This document shows, in pieces, positions 1 through 7,743 of a stretch of DNA of 22,205 nucleotides (the first letter of the stretch is position 1; the number at the start of each line of letters is the position of its first letter). Source of the stretch: Acidobacteriota bacterium. GTDB lineage: Bacteria > Acidobacteriota > UBA6911 > RPQK01. The notes beneath the pieces are model-generated. The model saw nothing but the letters and a program-made list of their open reading frames with translations. It did no database searches and had not been told where the DNA came from. The stretch spans positions 1-22,205 of the forward strand of contig RPQK01000027.1 in the NCBI GenBank assembly GCA_003819755.1, in the 5' to 3' direction. Both the position numbers and the translations under genes were made by a program.

Positions 1-287
1 CGATGGTGCCGACAGCGCGGACGGGGCGGGACGCCCCTTGCCCCAGTGCAGGCGGGACGCCTGCGCTCCCAGGGGACGCCCCCACTCTCGCTTCTTATTT
101 GAGCGCTTATGCCCCTTTGGGGTGGTTGGGACCCTTTTCAACACCCTCGCGTCGTGCGCGGCTCTGTATGGTTCGGTGAAAGCTGACTCTGTTATAATCC
201 ACTCTTTTGAGGTTTCGGTCCGGCCTGGTGCCTTCGGGAGAAGTTCCCTCCTGCTTGTCGACCGACGTTCAGATTGAGGAGTGACCA
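1..287. other. Intergenic leader upstream of valS with short hairpins
   Basis: No gene is supported here. The left end has two consecutive hairpins with the same GGA triloop: 23-28 pairs with 32-37 (GGGGCG/CGCCCC), and 45-54 pairs with 58-67 (10 bp, one G-U). A third GGGACGCCCCC word follows at 73-83. At 158-168 the word GCGGCTCTGTA recurs exactly in the hairpin at 10788-10798. A TATAAT hexamer lies at 193-198. A weak inverted repeat (TCGGTC 215-220, GACCGA 260-265) lies in the presumed valS leader. I find no T-box consensus. Confidence 0.6.
193..198 (+). promoter_or_regulatory. Candidate -10 hexamer for valS-nadC-ftsY
   Basis: A perfect TATAAT lies 89 nt before the valS GTG start and would give a leader of about 80 nt. 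No convincing -35 hexamer is seen at 16-18 bp spacing (170-175 reads GGTTCG), so this rests on the -10 alone. Confidence 0.35.
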
Positions 288-2954
288 GTGGAGAGACAAC
301 TAGCTAAAGCTTACGAGCCGGCAGAGGTCGAGTCGAAGTGGTACAGATTCTGGGAGGAACACGGTTACTTCCGTGCCGATCTTGGGTCCGCAAAGCCACG
401 CTACTCGATTGTCCTGCCTCCTCCCAATGTCACGGGTTCGCTGCACATGGGGCATGCCCTGAACATCACGCTGCACGATGTTCTCGTCCGTTGGAAGCGT
501 ATGAAGGGTTTTGATGTCCTGTGGCTGCCGGGGACCGATCATGCCGGGATCGCGACACAGAACGTCGTGGAACGAAGACTCGCAGGACAAGGACTTCACC
601 GAACCGACCTGGGCCGGGAGAAATTCGAAGCGGTCGTCTGGGACTGGAAAGAGCAGGCTGAGAACAACATCCTGACTCAGATCCGACGGTTGGGCTGCTC
701 TTGCGATTGGAGCAGGAAGCGGTTCACTCTGGACGAAGGCTTGTCGCGCGCGGTTCGCGAAGTGTTTGTGCGTCTGTACGAGGATGGTCTGATTTACCGG
801 GGCGAGTATCTCGTCAACTGGTGCCCCCGTTGTTCGACCGCCATTTCGGACCTCGAAGTGAACTACGAGCCTGCTCAAGGCCACCTCTGGTATCTCCGGT
901 ATCCCGTGAAGGACAGCGATGAATCGGTCGTGGTGGCGACCACGCGGCCGGAGACCATGCTTGGAGATACCGCTGTTGCCGTTCACCCGGACGACGAACG
1001 CTATCAGCACTTGATTGGCAAAACAGTCGTGCTCCCCTTGATGAACCGGGAAATCCCAGTGATTGCCGATGCTTTCGTCGAAAGGGAATTTGGGACCGGA
1101 GTCGTGAAGGTGACTCCGGGACATGACCCGAATGATTTCGAAGCCGGGCTTCGGCACAGCCTTCCGATCCTGAAAGTGATCGGCGAGGATGCCCGGATGA
1201 CCGCACACGCGGGTCAGTATGCCGGCCTGGAACGGCGGGAAGCTCGAAAACGCGTGGTGGCCGATCTGGAACAGCAGGGACTGGTCGCGAAACGAGAGAA
1301 CTACTCGCATAACGTCGGCCACTGTCAGAGATGCGATACGGTGATCGAGCCGCTCGTGTCAAGACAGTGGTTCGTGAAGGTGAAGCCGCTTGCCGAGCCG
1401 GCGATCAAGGCCGTCGAAAGACAAGGGACGAGCTTTGTTCCCGACAACTATGCCCGCGTCTATTTCGAGTGGATGAACAACATCCACGATTGGTGCATCA
1501 GCCGACAGCTCTGGTGGGGGCACCGGATTCCCGCCTGGTACTGCAATGCATGCGCAGAGATGATCGTGGCGCGTCAGGCGCCTGTCAGTTGTCCGAAATG
1601 CGGGAAAACCGAACTGCGGCAGGAATCGGATGTTCTGGACACTTGGTTCAGCTCTGCTCTCTGGCCATTCTCGACGCTGGGGTGGCCCGAGCAGACAGCG
1701 GAGTTGAAGACCTACTATCCGACGAGTGTGCTTGTCACTGGTTTCGACATCATTTTCTTCTGGGTTGCCAGGATGATGATGATGGGTCTGAGGTTCATGG
1801 GGGACGTCCCGTTTAAGACGGTCTACATCAACGGTTTAGTCCGGGACGAACACGGCCAGAAGATGTCGAAGTCCCGCGGGAACATCATCGATCCTCTTCA
1901 GATCATCGACCAGTATGGGACCGATGCGGTCAGGTTCACGCTTGCGGTGATGGCGGTGCCCGGGACTGACATACCTTTCTCGATCAGCCGCATGGCCGGA
2001 TATCGCGCCTTCTGCAATAAGATCTGGAACGCCGGTCGATTTCTGTTGCTGAACCTGGGCGAGACCGGCCCCGTTTCCGTCGAGCAGGTCAACCAGCTTT
2101 GGGAGTCGGGGAAGCTCGAGTTGGAACACCGGTGGATCCTCGGACGGCTGCAACAAGTGATCGCGGCCTGCAACGAAAATCTCGAAAAATACCGATTCCA
2201 CGAGGCGAGCAACGAGCTTTATCACTTCTTCTGGCACGAGTTCTGTGATTGGTACATCGAGCTGGTCAAGCCGGCAATAACCGGAAACCGGGATGAGGAA
2301 GCACAGGCGAGAGCCAGGGCAGTGGCCCTCTACACCCTCGACGCCTCGCTGAAGCTGCTCCATCCGTTCATTCCGTATATCACGGAGGAAATCTGGCAGC
2401 TCTGCCCGCATGACGGCCCCTCCCTGATGGTGTCCGCGTTCCCTGAAGGGCGTGCCGATTGGATTGACACCGATTCATTCCGTGAGATTGAGCAGTTGCA
2501 GGAGCTGATAACCGCGGTTCGGACTGCAAGGGCGGAAAACAACATCGACCCTCGCCGCAGACTGGCACTCCGTCTGGTCTCCAGCGCCGAGGGAACCAGG
2601 ACTATCGAGAACCAGAGGGCCATGCTGCTGAATCTCGCCCAGCTGAAAGACATTGAGTTCGTGCCCCAGTTGGACGGAAAAGGAGCGAAGACCGCCCACG
2701 GAGTCGCTAAGCTGGCCGAGTTTGCTCTCGTCGTGGAGGACGCCCTGGACATCCAGGCCGAGAAACAACGGCTCGGCAAGCAGATTGCCCGCTTGCGCGA
2801 TGATATCGAGAAGCTCTCCGCGAAGTTGGGTAACGCTGATTTCGTGCAGAGGGCGCCCGCCCCCGTGATTGAAAATAACCGAAACCGCCTGGCGGAGGCG
2901 GAGCAGCAACTACGAGTGCTTCAGGAGAAACTGGATGAACTTTCTCAGTCTTGA
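288..2954 (+). CDS. valS: Valine--tRNA ligase
   Basis: Class Ia aminoacyl-tRNA synthetase that charges tRNA-Val with valine in the cytosol and edits mischarged threonine. The 888-residue product has the usual bacterial length. The HIGH-type motif is HMGH at residues 53-56, inside PPPNVTGSLHMGHAL, and KMSKS is at 525-529. Cys419, Cys422, Cys435 and Cys438 form a zinc-knuckle pair typical of ValRS. The editing domain (VVVATTRPETMLGDTAVAV) precedes them, an anticodon-binding domain follows KMSKS, and the last 65 residues are the expected tRNA-binding coiled coil. The GTG start is chosen because GAGGAG (276-281) lies 6 nt upstream and the protein begins as the family does. It is first of a tight cluster: its end overlaps nadC by 20 bp. 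Reading frame is intact. Confidence 0.98.
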   Translation: MERQLAKAYEPAEVESKWYRFWEEHGYFRADLGSAKPRYSIVLPPPNVTGSLHMGHALNITLHDVLVRWKRMKGFDVLWLPGTDHAGIATQNVVERRLAGQGLHRTDLGREKFEAVVWDWKEQAENNILTQIRRLGCSCDWSRKRFTLDEGLSRAVREVFVRLYEDGLIYRGEYLVNWCPRCSTAISDLEVNYEPAQGHLWYLRYPVKDSDESVVVATTRPETMLGDTAVAVHPDDERYQHLIGKTVVLPLMNREIPVIADAFVEREFGTGVVKVTPGHDPNDFEAGLRHSLPILKVIGEDARMTAHAGQYAGLERREARKRVVADLEQQGLVAKRENYSHNVGHCQRCDTVIEPLVSRQWFVKVKPLAEPAIKAVERQGTSFVPDNYARVYFEWMNNIHDWCISRQLWWGHRIPAWYCNACAEMIVARQAPVSCPKCGKTELRQESDVLDTWFSSALWPFSTLGWPEQTAELKTYYPTSVLVTGFDIIFFWVARMMMMGLRFMGDVPFKTVYINGLVRDEHGQKMSKSRGNIIDPLQIIDQYGTDAVRFTLAVMAVPGTDIPFSISRMAGYRAFCNKIWNAGRFLLLNLGETGPVSVEQVNQLWESGKLELEHRWILGRLQQVIAACNENLEKYRFHEASNELYHFFWHEFCDWYIELVKPAITGNRDEEAQARARAVALYTLDASLKLLHPFIPYITEEIWQLCPHDGPSLMVSAFPEGRADWIDTDSFREIEQLQELITAVRTARAENNIDPRRRLALRLVSSAEGTRTIENQRAMLLNLAQLKDIEFVPQLDGKGAKTAHGVAKLAEFALVVEDALDIQAEKQRLGKQIARLRDDIEKLSAKLGNADFVQRAPAPVIENNRNRLAEAEQQLRVLQEKLDELSQS
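2923..2928 (+). promoter_or_regulatory. Ribosome binding site of nadC inside the end of valS
   Basis: AGGAGA lies 6 nt before ATG 2935. The open frame extends upstream to 2869, but this site and the family's N-terminus both place the nadC start at 2935, within the last codons of valS. Translation is therefore probably coupled. Confidence 0.7.
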
Positions 2955-3774
2955 TGAGCGATTGAACGACGCTTTGATTGAGGATCTGGGCCGCGGAGAT
3001 ATCACCACCGACGCGATTATCCGTTCACTGGGATCAAAACAGGATAAGGCGACAGCCAGGGTCATCGGCAAAGAGAGCCTTGTCCTCGCCGGTTGGCCGA
3101 TCCTGGTTCGTGTGTTCAGGGTGCTGGGACAGATTGAAGAGGAGCCGCGCTTTGGCGAGGGGGATTGCGTTGCCAAGGACCAGGTAATCGGCATCATCCG
3201 GGGGGAACCGGCCACGCTGCTTAAAGGAGAGCGAGTCGGGCTCAATATTCTGCAACGAATGTGCGGTATTGCGAGCGAGACACGCGAGTTTGTCGGTCGG
3301 GTCTCCCACACTCGCGCTAAGATCCTGGACACCCGCAAGACCACTCCCTTGTGGCGAGACCTGGAAAAGTATGCGGTGCGGGTTGGAGGAGGTTCCAGTC
3401 ATCGTCATGGCCTCGACGACGGCATCCTGATCAAGGAAAACCACAGTGCCGTGGCGGGCGGAATTGCCAAGGCCATTCGTGCCTGCCGGGAATCCGCCTC
3501 TCATCTTCACCGAATCGAAGTCGAAGTGCGAAACCTCGAAGAGCTGAAGGAGGGACTGGCCGCCGGAGCTGACATCGTTCTGCTCGACAACATGCCGGCT
3601 GAACAAGTCAGACAGGCGGTCAAAATCGTGGATGGCCGATGCCAGATCGAGGTGTCTGGCGGGATCCGGCTGGAGAACGTCGCGTCCTACGCCGAAGCCG
3701 GCGCCGATTTCATTTCGCTTGGTGCCCTGACTCACTCCTATAGGGCACGAGATATCAGCATCTTGTTCGATTGA
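2935..3774 (+). CDS. nadC: Nicotinate-nucleotide pyrophosphorylase (carboxylating), quinolinate phosphoribosyltransferase
   Basis: Converts quinolinate and PRPP to nicotinate mononucleotide, CO2 and pyrophosphate in de novo NAD synthesis. At 279 residues it matches the usual family length. Motifs in order: the N-terminal domain starting LDERLNDALIEDLGRGDITT, TRKTTP at 133-138, HRHGLDDGILIKENH at 156-170, IEVEV with acidic residues 195 and 197, LLDNM at 216-220, and the phosphate-binding SGGI followed by GALTHS near the C-terminus. The ATG at 2935 is supported by a Shine-Dalgarno site and the family N-terminus. It overlaps the end of valS, and ftsY starts 15 bp after its stop, so the three genes are probably co-transcribed. 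No nadA or nadB lies nearby. Confidence 0.97.
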   Translation: MNFLSLDERLNDALIEDLGRGDITTDAIIRSLGSKQDKATARVIGKESLVLAGWPILVRVFRVLGQIEEEPRFGEGDCVAKDQVIGIIRGEPATLLKGERVGLNILQRMCGIASETREFVGRVSHTRAKILDTRKTTPLWRDLEKYAVRVGGGSSHRHGLDDGILIKENHSAVAGGIAKAIRACRESASHLHRIEVEVRNLEELKEGLAAGADIVLLDNMPAEQVRQAVKIVDGRCQIEVSGGIRLENVASYAEAGADFISLGALTHSYRARDISILFD

Positions 3775-3789
3775 GCCCATAAGGTAATC

Positions 3790-4752
3790 ATGAGCATTTT
3801 CAACTACAAAGAACGCCCGGGTTATTTTTCGCGGCTGAAGGAAGCCCTCAAGAGCACGACCGAGGATATCAGCCGGAAAATCGACGTCGTAATGGGGACG
3901 TCTGAGAGCCCTATTACGGAGGCGCAGTTAGACGATCTTGAGGCGATCCTTATCGGTGCCGATCTCGGTGTGGATACGACGACCGGTGTCATCGAGAAGA
4001 TCCGGGAGGAAACGCGGGGGAGCGGCTTTCTCACCTCTTCTAAAGTCAAGCGGATGATCCGCGAGGAACTAATCAAGATCCTGGGCGGAGACATCGACTG
4101 GGACGAAGAGAATCTGGCAAAGGGTCGGCCCTACGTCGTCCTCGTCGTCGGTGTCAATGGGGTCGGCAAAACGACAACGATCGGCAAACTGGCGCACCGG
4201 TACAACAAGCAGGGCAAGAAAGTGATCATCGCGGCCTCCGACACCTTTCGAGCGGCCGCAGTGGAGCAGTTGGAGATCTGGAGCCAGAGGACCTCGACGG
4301 AGATCGTCCGCCAGGCCCAGGGAACGGACCCGGCGGCCGTTCTGTTTGATTCCATAGCGGCGGCGAAGGCGCGAGGCAAGGATGTCCTTATTGCGGACAC
4401 CGCTGGACGGCTTCACACGAAAGCCAACCTGATGCAGGAATTGGACAAAATGCGCAGGATTGCCGGCCGTGAAGTTCCGGGCGCGCCCCACGAGGTCTTT
4501 CTGATAATTGACGCCACGACCGGTCAGAACGGTCTGATTCAGGCCCGTCAGTTCCTGAACATTTCCGGCGTAACCGGGCTTATCATAACGAAGCTGGACG
4601 GCACAGCGAAAGGCGGGATAGTCGTGGCTATCGCCAAAGAGCTCAAGATCCCGATTCGCTATGTAGGGGTCGGAGAGAAGAAGGAAGACCTGATGCGGTT
4701 CTCCGCCGAGGCATTTGTGGACGGGCTCTTCGCGGAAACGACGAGAGTTTGA
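3790..4752 (+). CDS. ftsY: Signal recognition particle receptor FtsY
   Basis: SRP GTPase that receives SRP-ribosome complexes at the inner membrane and delivers them to SecYEG. The 320-residue protein has the helical N domain (about 15-100) and the GTPase G domain: GVNGVGKT at 121-128, DTFRAAA at 151-157, DTAGR at 203-207, TKLDG at 267-271 and the closing GVGE at 293-296. The long acidic A domain of enterobacterial FtsY is absent, as in many short FtsY proteins, so membrane contact would rely on the N-terminal helix. A short AAGG lies 5 nt before the ATG. It is the last gene of the valS-nadC-ftsY cluster, and a long hairpin follows the stop. Confidence 0.97.
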   Translation: MSIFNYKERPGYFSRLKEALKSTTEDISRKIDVVMGTSESPITEAQLDDLEAILIGADLGVDTTTGVIEKIREETRGSGFLTSSKVKRMIREELIKILGGDIDWDEENLAKGRPYVVLVVGVNGVGKTTTIGKLAHRYNKQGKKVIIAASDTFRAAAVEQLEIWSQRTSTEIVRQAQGTDPAAVLFDSIAAAKARGKDVLIADTAGRLHTKANLMQELDKMRRIAGREVPGAPHEVFLIIDATTGQNGLIQARQFLNISGVTGLIITKLDGTAKGGIVVAIAKELKIPIRYVGVGEKKEDLMRFSAEAFVDGLFAETTRV

Positions 4753-4762
4753 CCCGAAACAG

Positions 4763-4843
4763 AAAAGACCTCAAGGACCTCAAAGACCTCAAGGACCTGG
4801 CTGGTGCCTGTCCTTGGGGTCTTTGAGATCCTTGAAATCTTTT
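4763..4843. terminator. Long repeat-built hairpin between convergent ftsY and the glycine-zipper gene
   Basis: The left arm 4763-4795 is four copies of a 9-bp word of type GACCTCAAG. The right arm 4811-4843 is its near reverse complement: 33 nt per arm, a few mismatches or wobbles, and a 15-nt loop. The arm ends in A-rich and T-rich ends (AAAAG / CTTTT), so the transcript folds into a stem followed by U residues from either side. Position between two converging genes supports a bidirectional terminator. The same 9-mer family recurs at 15144-15235 between divergent genes. Confidence 0.7.
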
Positions 4844-4862
4844 ACTTTGCTGGGATGCCTGT

Positions 4863-5954
4863 CTACTCTGCCCGATAGGTCGATGAACCACCCGGCGTGT
4901 AAGCCAGGTTAAAGTTGCTGGCCACTCTGCTCAAGGAACTCTGCACTTCACGCCAGTCATCCTGAAGATGACCGAAGGTATTCACGGACTGCAGCAACTG
5001 GTCGATGTCCTCCGCCTGCCTGACCAGGTTCTGGGCCGCCCCGCGAATCCGGTTCGAGGCGTTGTTCCGCGCGAATTGTTGGAACTGCTTAGTTGAGTTG
5101 GCGAAATTGCTGATCGCCATGTAGAGGCGGGTCGCATCTTCGGACTCCTGATCCGACGAGCGAGAGGATTCGGCGATCCTGGAGTCATCTTGAATCATGC
5201 TCCAAACGTGTTGCGAGTGCCGGTCGAGCTCGGACGCCAGGTCGCGAATGTTCTCGCGGCTGTACCCCGCGGTTGCTGAACCATTGTCGCTCCGGCCATA
5301 GCGGTCATCGCTTTGCTCATAGCGGTCATCGCTACGGGCGCTTTGGTCCGTTGTGGAGCCGATGCCGACCGTCGCCATCTCGACATCTTTTTCCAGGTAG
5401 AATCTGAACTTCTGTTCCGGATCAAACTCCACTTTGTCATTGTCAGTGATCAGGATCGTGGCGACTCCTGCCCCAGCGCCAACGGCTGCTCCTATGATGG
5501 CGCCCTTCAGCCCGCCTGCGATCGCGCCTATGACAGCACCGACACCGGCGCCGCCGCCGACAATCGTTTCGTCACGATGGTCGCCTTTTTCCTCGTCCTT
5601 CGTACGAACAATGATGTTGTTCGTGTCCAGGTCGTAGTTGCGGTTGCCCGACCGCAGTTCGGTCAGGGTCATCTCTATCATGTCGCCTTCGTCACGGTCG
5701 CCATTGTTGACCCGAAGCAGCTTCCCGCGCACCAGATCCCCCCTGCGCGCCACTGCATTTCCGTCTTCTATGAGATCCTGATCCAAAACCGCTTCGAACT
5801 TGTCGCCAGTTTTGGCCTTTTCACTGCTTATCCGCTCCGTCAGCCGAACCTGGATTGCCGTGCCTCGTGGCAGGTCCACGTTCCGTTGACCCCAGACTTG
5901 GCTGGTCAGGAGGAGAACAACGCTGAGAAACGTTGGATAGAGACTCCTTTTCAT
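4863..5954 (-). CDS. Secreted glycine-zipper protein, long paralogue
   Basis: Function unknown. The 363-residue product starts with a Sec signal peptide (about 1-22, ending VWGQ). Residues 26-115 form a beta-rich domain (VDLPRGTAIQVRL, TGDKFEA) shared with the neighbour at 6242-6904. Residues 133-163 form a glycine zipper (GAGVGAVIGAIAGG, GAAVGAGAGVA) that could form a membrane hairpin. A short repeat, SDDRYEQ/SDDRYGR, lies at 208-222, and a polar helical C-terminal region of about 130 residues follows. The start is fixed by a full AAGGAGGT ribosome site at 5961-5968. Proteins of this build are usually placed in the cell envelope, so location there is inference. Its upstream gap carries a 9-bp tandem array, and no clear promoter was found. 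Confidence 0.85.
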   Translation of the reverse strand: MKRSLYPTFLSVVLLLTSQVWGQRNVDLPRGTAIQVRLTERISSEKAKTGDKFEAVLDQDLIEDGNAVARRGDLVRGKLLRVNNGDRDEGDMIEMTLTELRSGNRNYDLDTNNIIVRTKDEEKGDHRDETIVGGGAGVGAVIGAIAGGLKGAIIGAAVGAGAGVATILITDNDKVEFDPEQKFRFYLEKDVEMATVGIGSTTDQSARSDDRYEQSDDRYGRSDNGSATAGYSRENIRDLASELDRHSQHVWSMIQDDSRIAESSRSSDQESEDATRLYMAISNFANSTKQFQQFARNNASNRIRGAAQNLVRQAEDIDQLLQSVNTFGHLQDDWREVQSSLSRVASNFNLAYTPGGSSTYRAE

Positions 5955-5960
5955 GAAATT

Positions 5961-5968
5961 ACCTCCTT
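5961..5968 (-). promoter_or_regulatory. Strong ribosome binding site for the long glycine-zipper gene
   Basis: On the minus strand AAGGAGGT ends 6 nt before the ATG at 5954. It is one of the closest to consensus in the window, suggesting independent, efficient translation. Confidence 0.7.
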
Positions 5969-6131
5969 GCTTTCTTCCAGTGTTCCGAGCAAACGACGTG
6001 CCAGCCCGGGGGTGAGGCAGGTAGACGCAAAAACCTTTTATTTCATTGTGTTTAAAGAATGGCTTGGCCAGCCCGTTCGCGGCTGCCGGAATCGGCGGGG
6101 AAATTCTCCCCGAAGGAGGCGGTTACCAGTT

Positions 6132-6212
6132 GGGACACAAGGGACAGAAGGGACACAAGGGACACAAGGGACAGAAGGGACACAAGGGACTCTTGGATCC
6201 CTTCTGTCCCTT
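6132..6212. repeat. 9-bp tandem array with terminal inverted copy
   Basis: Six head-to-tail 9-mers, GGGACACAA or GGGACAGAA, run from 6132 to 6185, plus a partial unit to 6190. A reverse-complement copy at 6198-6212 pairs perfectly with 6166-6180 (15 bp) across a 17-nt loop. It lies between two genes transcribed leftward (short glycine-zipper gene upstream, long one downstream). Neither side has a clear T-run, so terminator function is uncertain. A frame through it would encode a collagen-like GHKGQKG peptide, but nothing supports translation. Confidence 0.85.
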
Positions 6213-6241
6213 CTCAGAAACCCGCCCCCCGCTGACCTGCT

Positions 6242-6904
6242 TTACAGCGGCTTTCCTTGGCTGGGGGGCTCGGGCTTGGCGAAGCGAATATCGCTGTCGA
6301 GGACGACGGTTATCGATGCTCCTTTAGGCAGGTCGACCTCCCTGTTCTTCTTGAGGGCGCCTATTATTGCCCCGGTGGCCGCCCCGGCTCCGGCGCCGAT
6401 TCCGACGCCCCTCCAGCTTCGGCTTCCGAGGCCACCGATCGTTCCTCCGACCGTGCCTCCGGCTAACGTTCCTTTACCGATGTCCTCAGCCTGGCCCCCG
6501 CTCGCCTGAATTTTCCCCTCTTCGTCGGGCGATCCGGTTTCGTAGCCTTCTGCCGAGGCGAGAACGGCCCGGATATCTCTGGTAGTACCGTCAGGAAGGA
6601 TGATCGTGTCGAACTTCAGCCCGAGCTCGGCTTTGCCCCGGAGTCGTCCGGCTTCCTTGCTCGTGTCGACATGCCCGATCACATAGCTGCCGACCGGCAG
6701 CACGATTTTGTCATTGACGGTAACGGGCACAGCGATCCGCCCGTAGAATTTGTCTCCCGTGCTCGCGGTGCGGGAACTGATACTTCGTTCGAGTGTGATG
6801 AAAATCTCGGTTTTCTTCGAGATTGTCACATTGTCTATTGTCTGTGCTGAAACGGGTCCGAGCAGTCCAGCAAGAACCAAGAGGCACGCGCTTTTTGACT
6901 TCAT
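6242..6904 (-). CDS. Secreted glycine-zipper protein, short paralogue
   Basis: Function unknown. The 220-residue product has a signal peptide (about 1-20, ending VSA-Q) and a beta-rich domain at about 25-115 (ITLERSISSRTASTGDKF, PVTVNDKIVLPVGSYVIGHV) resembling the N-terminal part of the protein at 4863-5954. A glycine zipper follows at about 146-184. The end, VDLPKGASITVVLDSDIRF, partly repeats the opening strand motif. The frame stays open further upstream, but ATG 6904 is chosen because GGAGGAG precedes it, the signal peptide begins there, and it overlaps the rhomboid stop in an ATGA arrangement (6901-6904), implying translational coupling. The pair is probably a tandem duplication followed by divergence of the C-terminal half. 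Confidence 0.85.
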   Translation of the reverse strand: MKSKSACLLVLAGLLGPVSAQTIDNVTISKKTEIFITLERSISSRTASTGDKFYGRIAVPVTVNDKIVLPVGSYVIGHVDTSKEAGRLRGKAELGLKFDTIILPDGTTRDIRAVLASAEGYETGSPDEEGKIQASGGQAEDIGKGTLAGGTVGGTIGGLGSRSWRGVGIGAGAGAATGAIIGALKKNREVDLPKGASITVVLDSDIRFAKPEPPSQGKPL

Positions 6905-7605
6905 ATCTCCTCCCAAGTGTAACGGCGAGGGCGCTTTTGCGCGAACACGCCGAGTAAAATCATGCCGGCCACAAATCCCCCTATATGGGCCCACCAGGCC
7001 ACTCCTCCGCTCGTCTCGGTCGTCGTCGCAACCGCTGCGGTGCCGTTGAATAGCTGGACGAGGAACCAGGAGCCCAGCACCAGGAGTGCGGGCAATTCGA
7101 CAACCGGCCAGATGATGAGGAAGGGAACCAGCGTGAGAACCCGTGCGAAAGGATAGCTTAGCAAGTACGCGCCTAGCACGCCGGCAATCGCTCCGCTGGC
7201 GCCAATACTTGGGACGTGGCTATTCAAGTTGAAGACGATGTGAGCCGCACTGGCCGCGATGCCGCACAACAGGTAAAAGAGCAAGAACCGAAAATGGCCC
7301 ATCCTGTCCTCGACGTTGTCTCCAAAAATCCAGAGGTACCACATGTTGCCGATTAAGTGGAGCCACCCGCCGTGCAGGAACATCGAGGCGAACAGGGCAG
7401 TAACGGTCACGCTCAGGACTTGTGCCGGGTACTGAACGGTGAGTTGCAGTCTGGCCGGGATCACCCCATAGAGCCCCACAAACTGCTCGAGCGCCCGGGC
7501 AGGAAGCAGCAGCTGATAAAAGAAGGCCAGAACGTTCACGACGATAATCAGCAAGGTGACCAGGGGATAGCGCCGAGAGGGAATGTTGTCTCTAAACGGA
7601 ATCAT
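6901..7605 (-). CDS. Rhomboid family intramembrane serine protease
   Basis: Six-helix intramembrane protease that cleaves transmembrane substrates within the bilayer. The N-terminus MIPFRDNIPSRRYP is typical of bacterial rhomboids. HGGWLHLIGNMWYLWIFGDN (78-97) supplies the conserved histidine and Asn87. GASGAIAG carries the nucleophile Ser137, and WWAHIGGF carries catalytic His207. Length (234 residues) is normal, so the enzyme should be active. No Shine-Dalgarno sequence precedes the ATG. Instead a -10-like hexamer ends 8 nt upstream, which suggests a leaderless message. Its stop overlaps the start of the short glycine-zipper gene. Substrates cannot be deduced; the linked envelope proteins have no clear transmembrane substrate segment other than the zipper. 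Confidence 0.93.
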   Translation of the reverse strand: MIPFRDNIPSRRYPLVTLLIIVVNVLAFFYQLLLPARALEQFVGLYGVIPARLQLTVQYPAQVLSVTVTALFASMFLHGGWLHLIGNMWYLWIFGDNVEDRMGHFRFLLFYLLCGIAASAAHIVFNLNSHVPSIGASGAIAGVLGAYLLSYPFARVLTLVPFLIIWPVVELPALLVLGSWFLVQLFNGTAAVATTTETSGGVAWWAHIGGFVAGMILLGVFAQKRPRRYTWEEI

Positions 7606-7613
7606 CTCGGGAA

Positions 7614-7642
7614 ATTATCCCCTAAAACAGTTTAGATGTCGC
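7614..7642 (-). promoter_or_regulatory. Candidate promoter of the rhomboid gene, leaderless arrangement
   Basis: On the minus strand, GCGACA (7637-7642) is followed after 17 bp by GATAAT (7614-7619). The -10 ends 8 nt before the ATG, so transcription would begin at or next to the start codon. There is no ribosome site. Confidence 0.5.
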
Positions 7643-7743
7643 GGGTAGGCGCAGGGTTCAGGGGGAAAAGCAGGGGCGAAGGGGCGGAGGGGCGGAGGGG
7701 AAGGGGCAAAGGATCAAAGGATCAAAGGGGATCAAAGGGGCAG

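Noticed and set aside
38..277. 79-residue open frame upstream of valS
   Set aside because: It runs through GGA-loop hairpins and the TATAAT candidate, has no ribosome site and an unconvincing composition.
201..287. T-box riboswitch in the valS leader
   Set aside because: No AGGGTGGNACCGCG-like sequence and no stem I pattern; only a 6-bp inverted repeat is visible.
300..1322. 340-residue leftward frame
   Set aside because: Antisense shadow of valS.
4763..4843. Insertion sequence remnant or MITE
   Set aside because: No target-site duplication or transposase-like end is visible, and the arms are made of tandem words, unlike a transposon end.
6046..6327. Collagen-like GHKGQKG peptide
   Set aside because: The repeat is explained by the intergenic 9-mer array whose period is a multiple of three; no ribosome site or conserved domain.
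5313..6509. 398-residue rightward frame over the glycine-zipper genes
   Set aside because: It is antisense to two well-supported genes and its middle is encoded by the 9-bp repeat array (TEGTQGTQG-type peptide).
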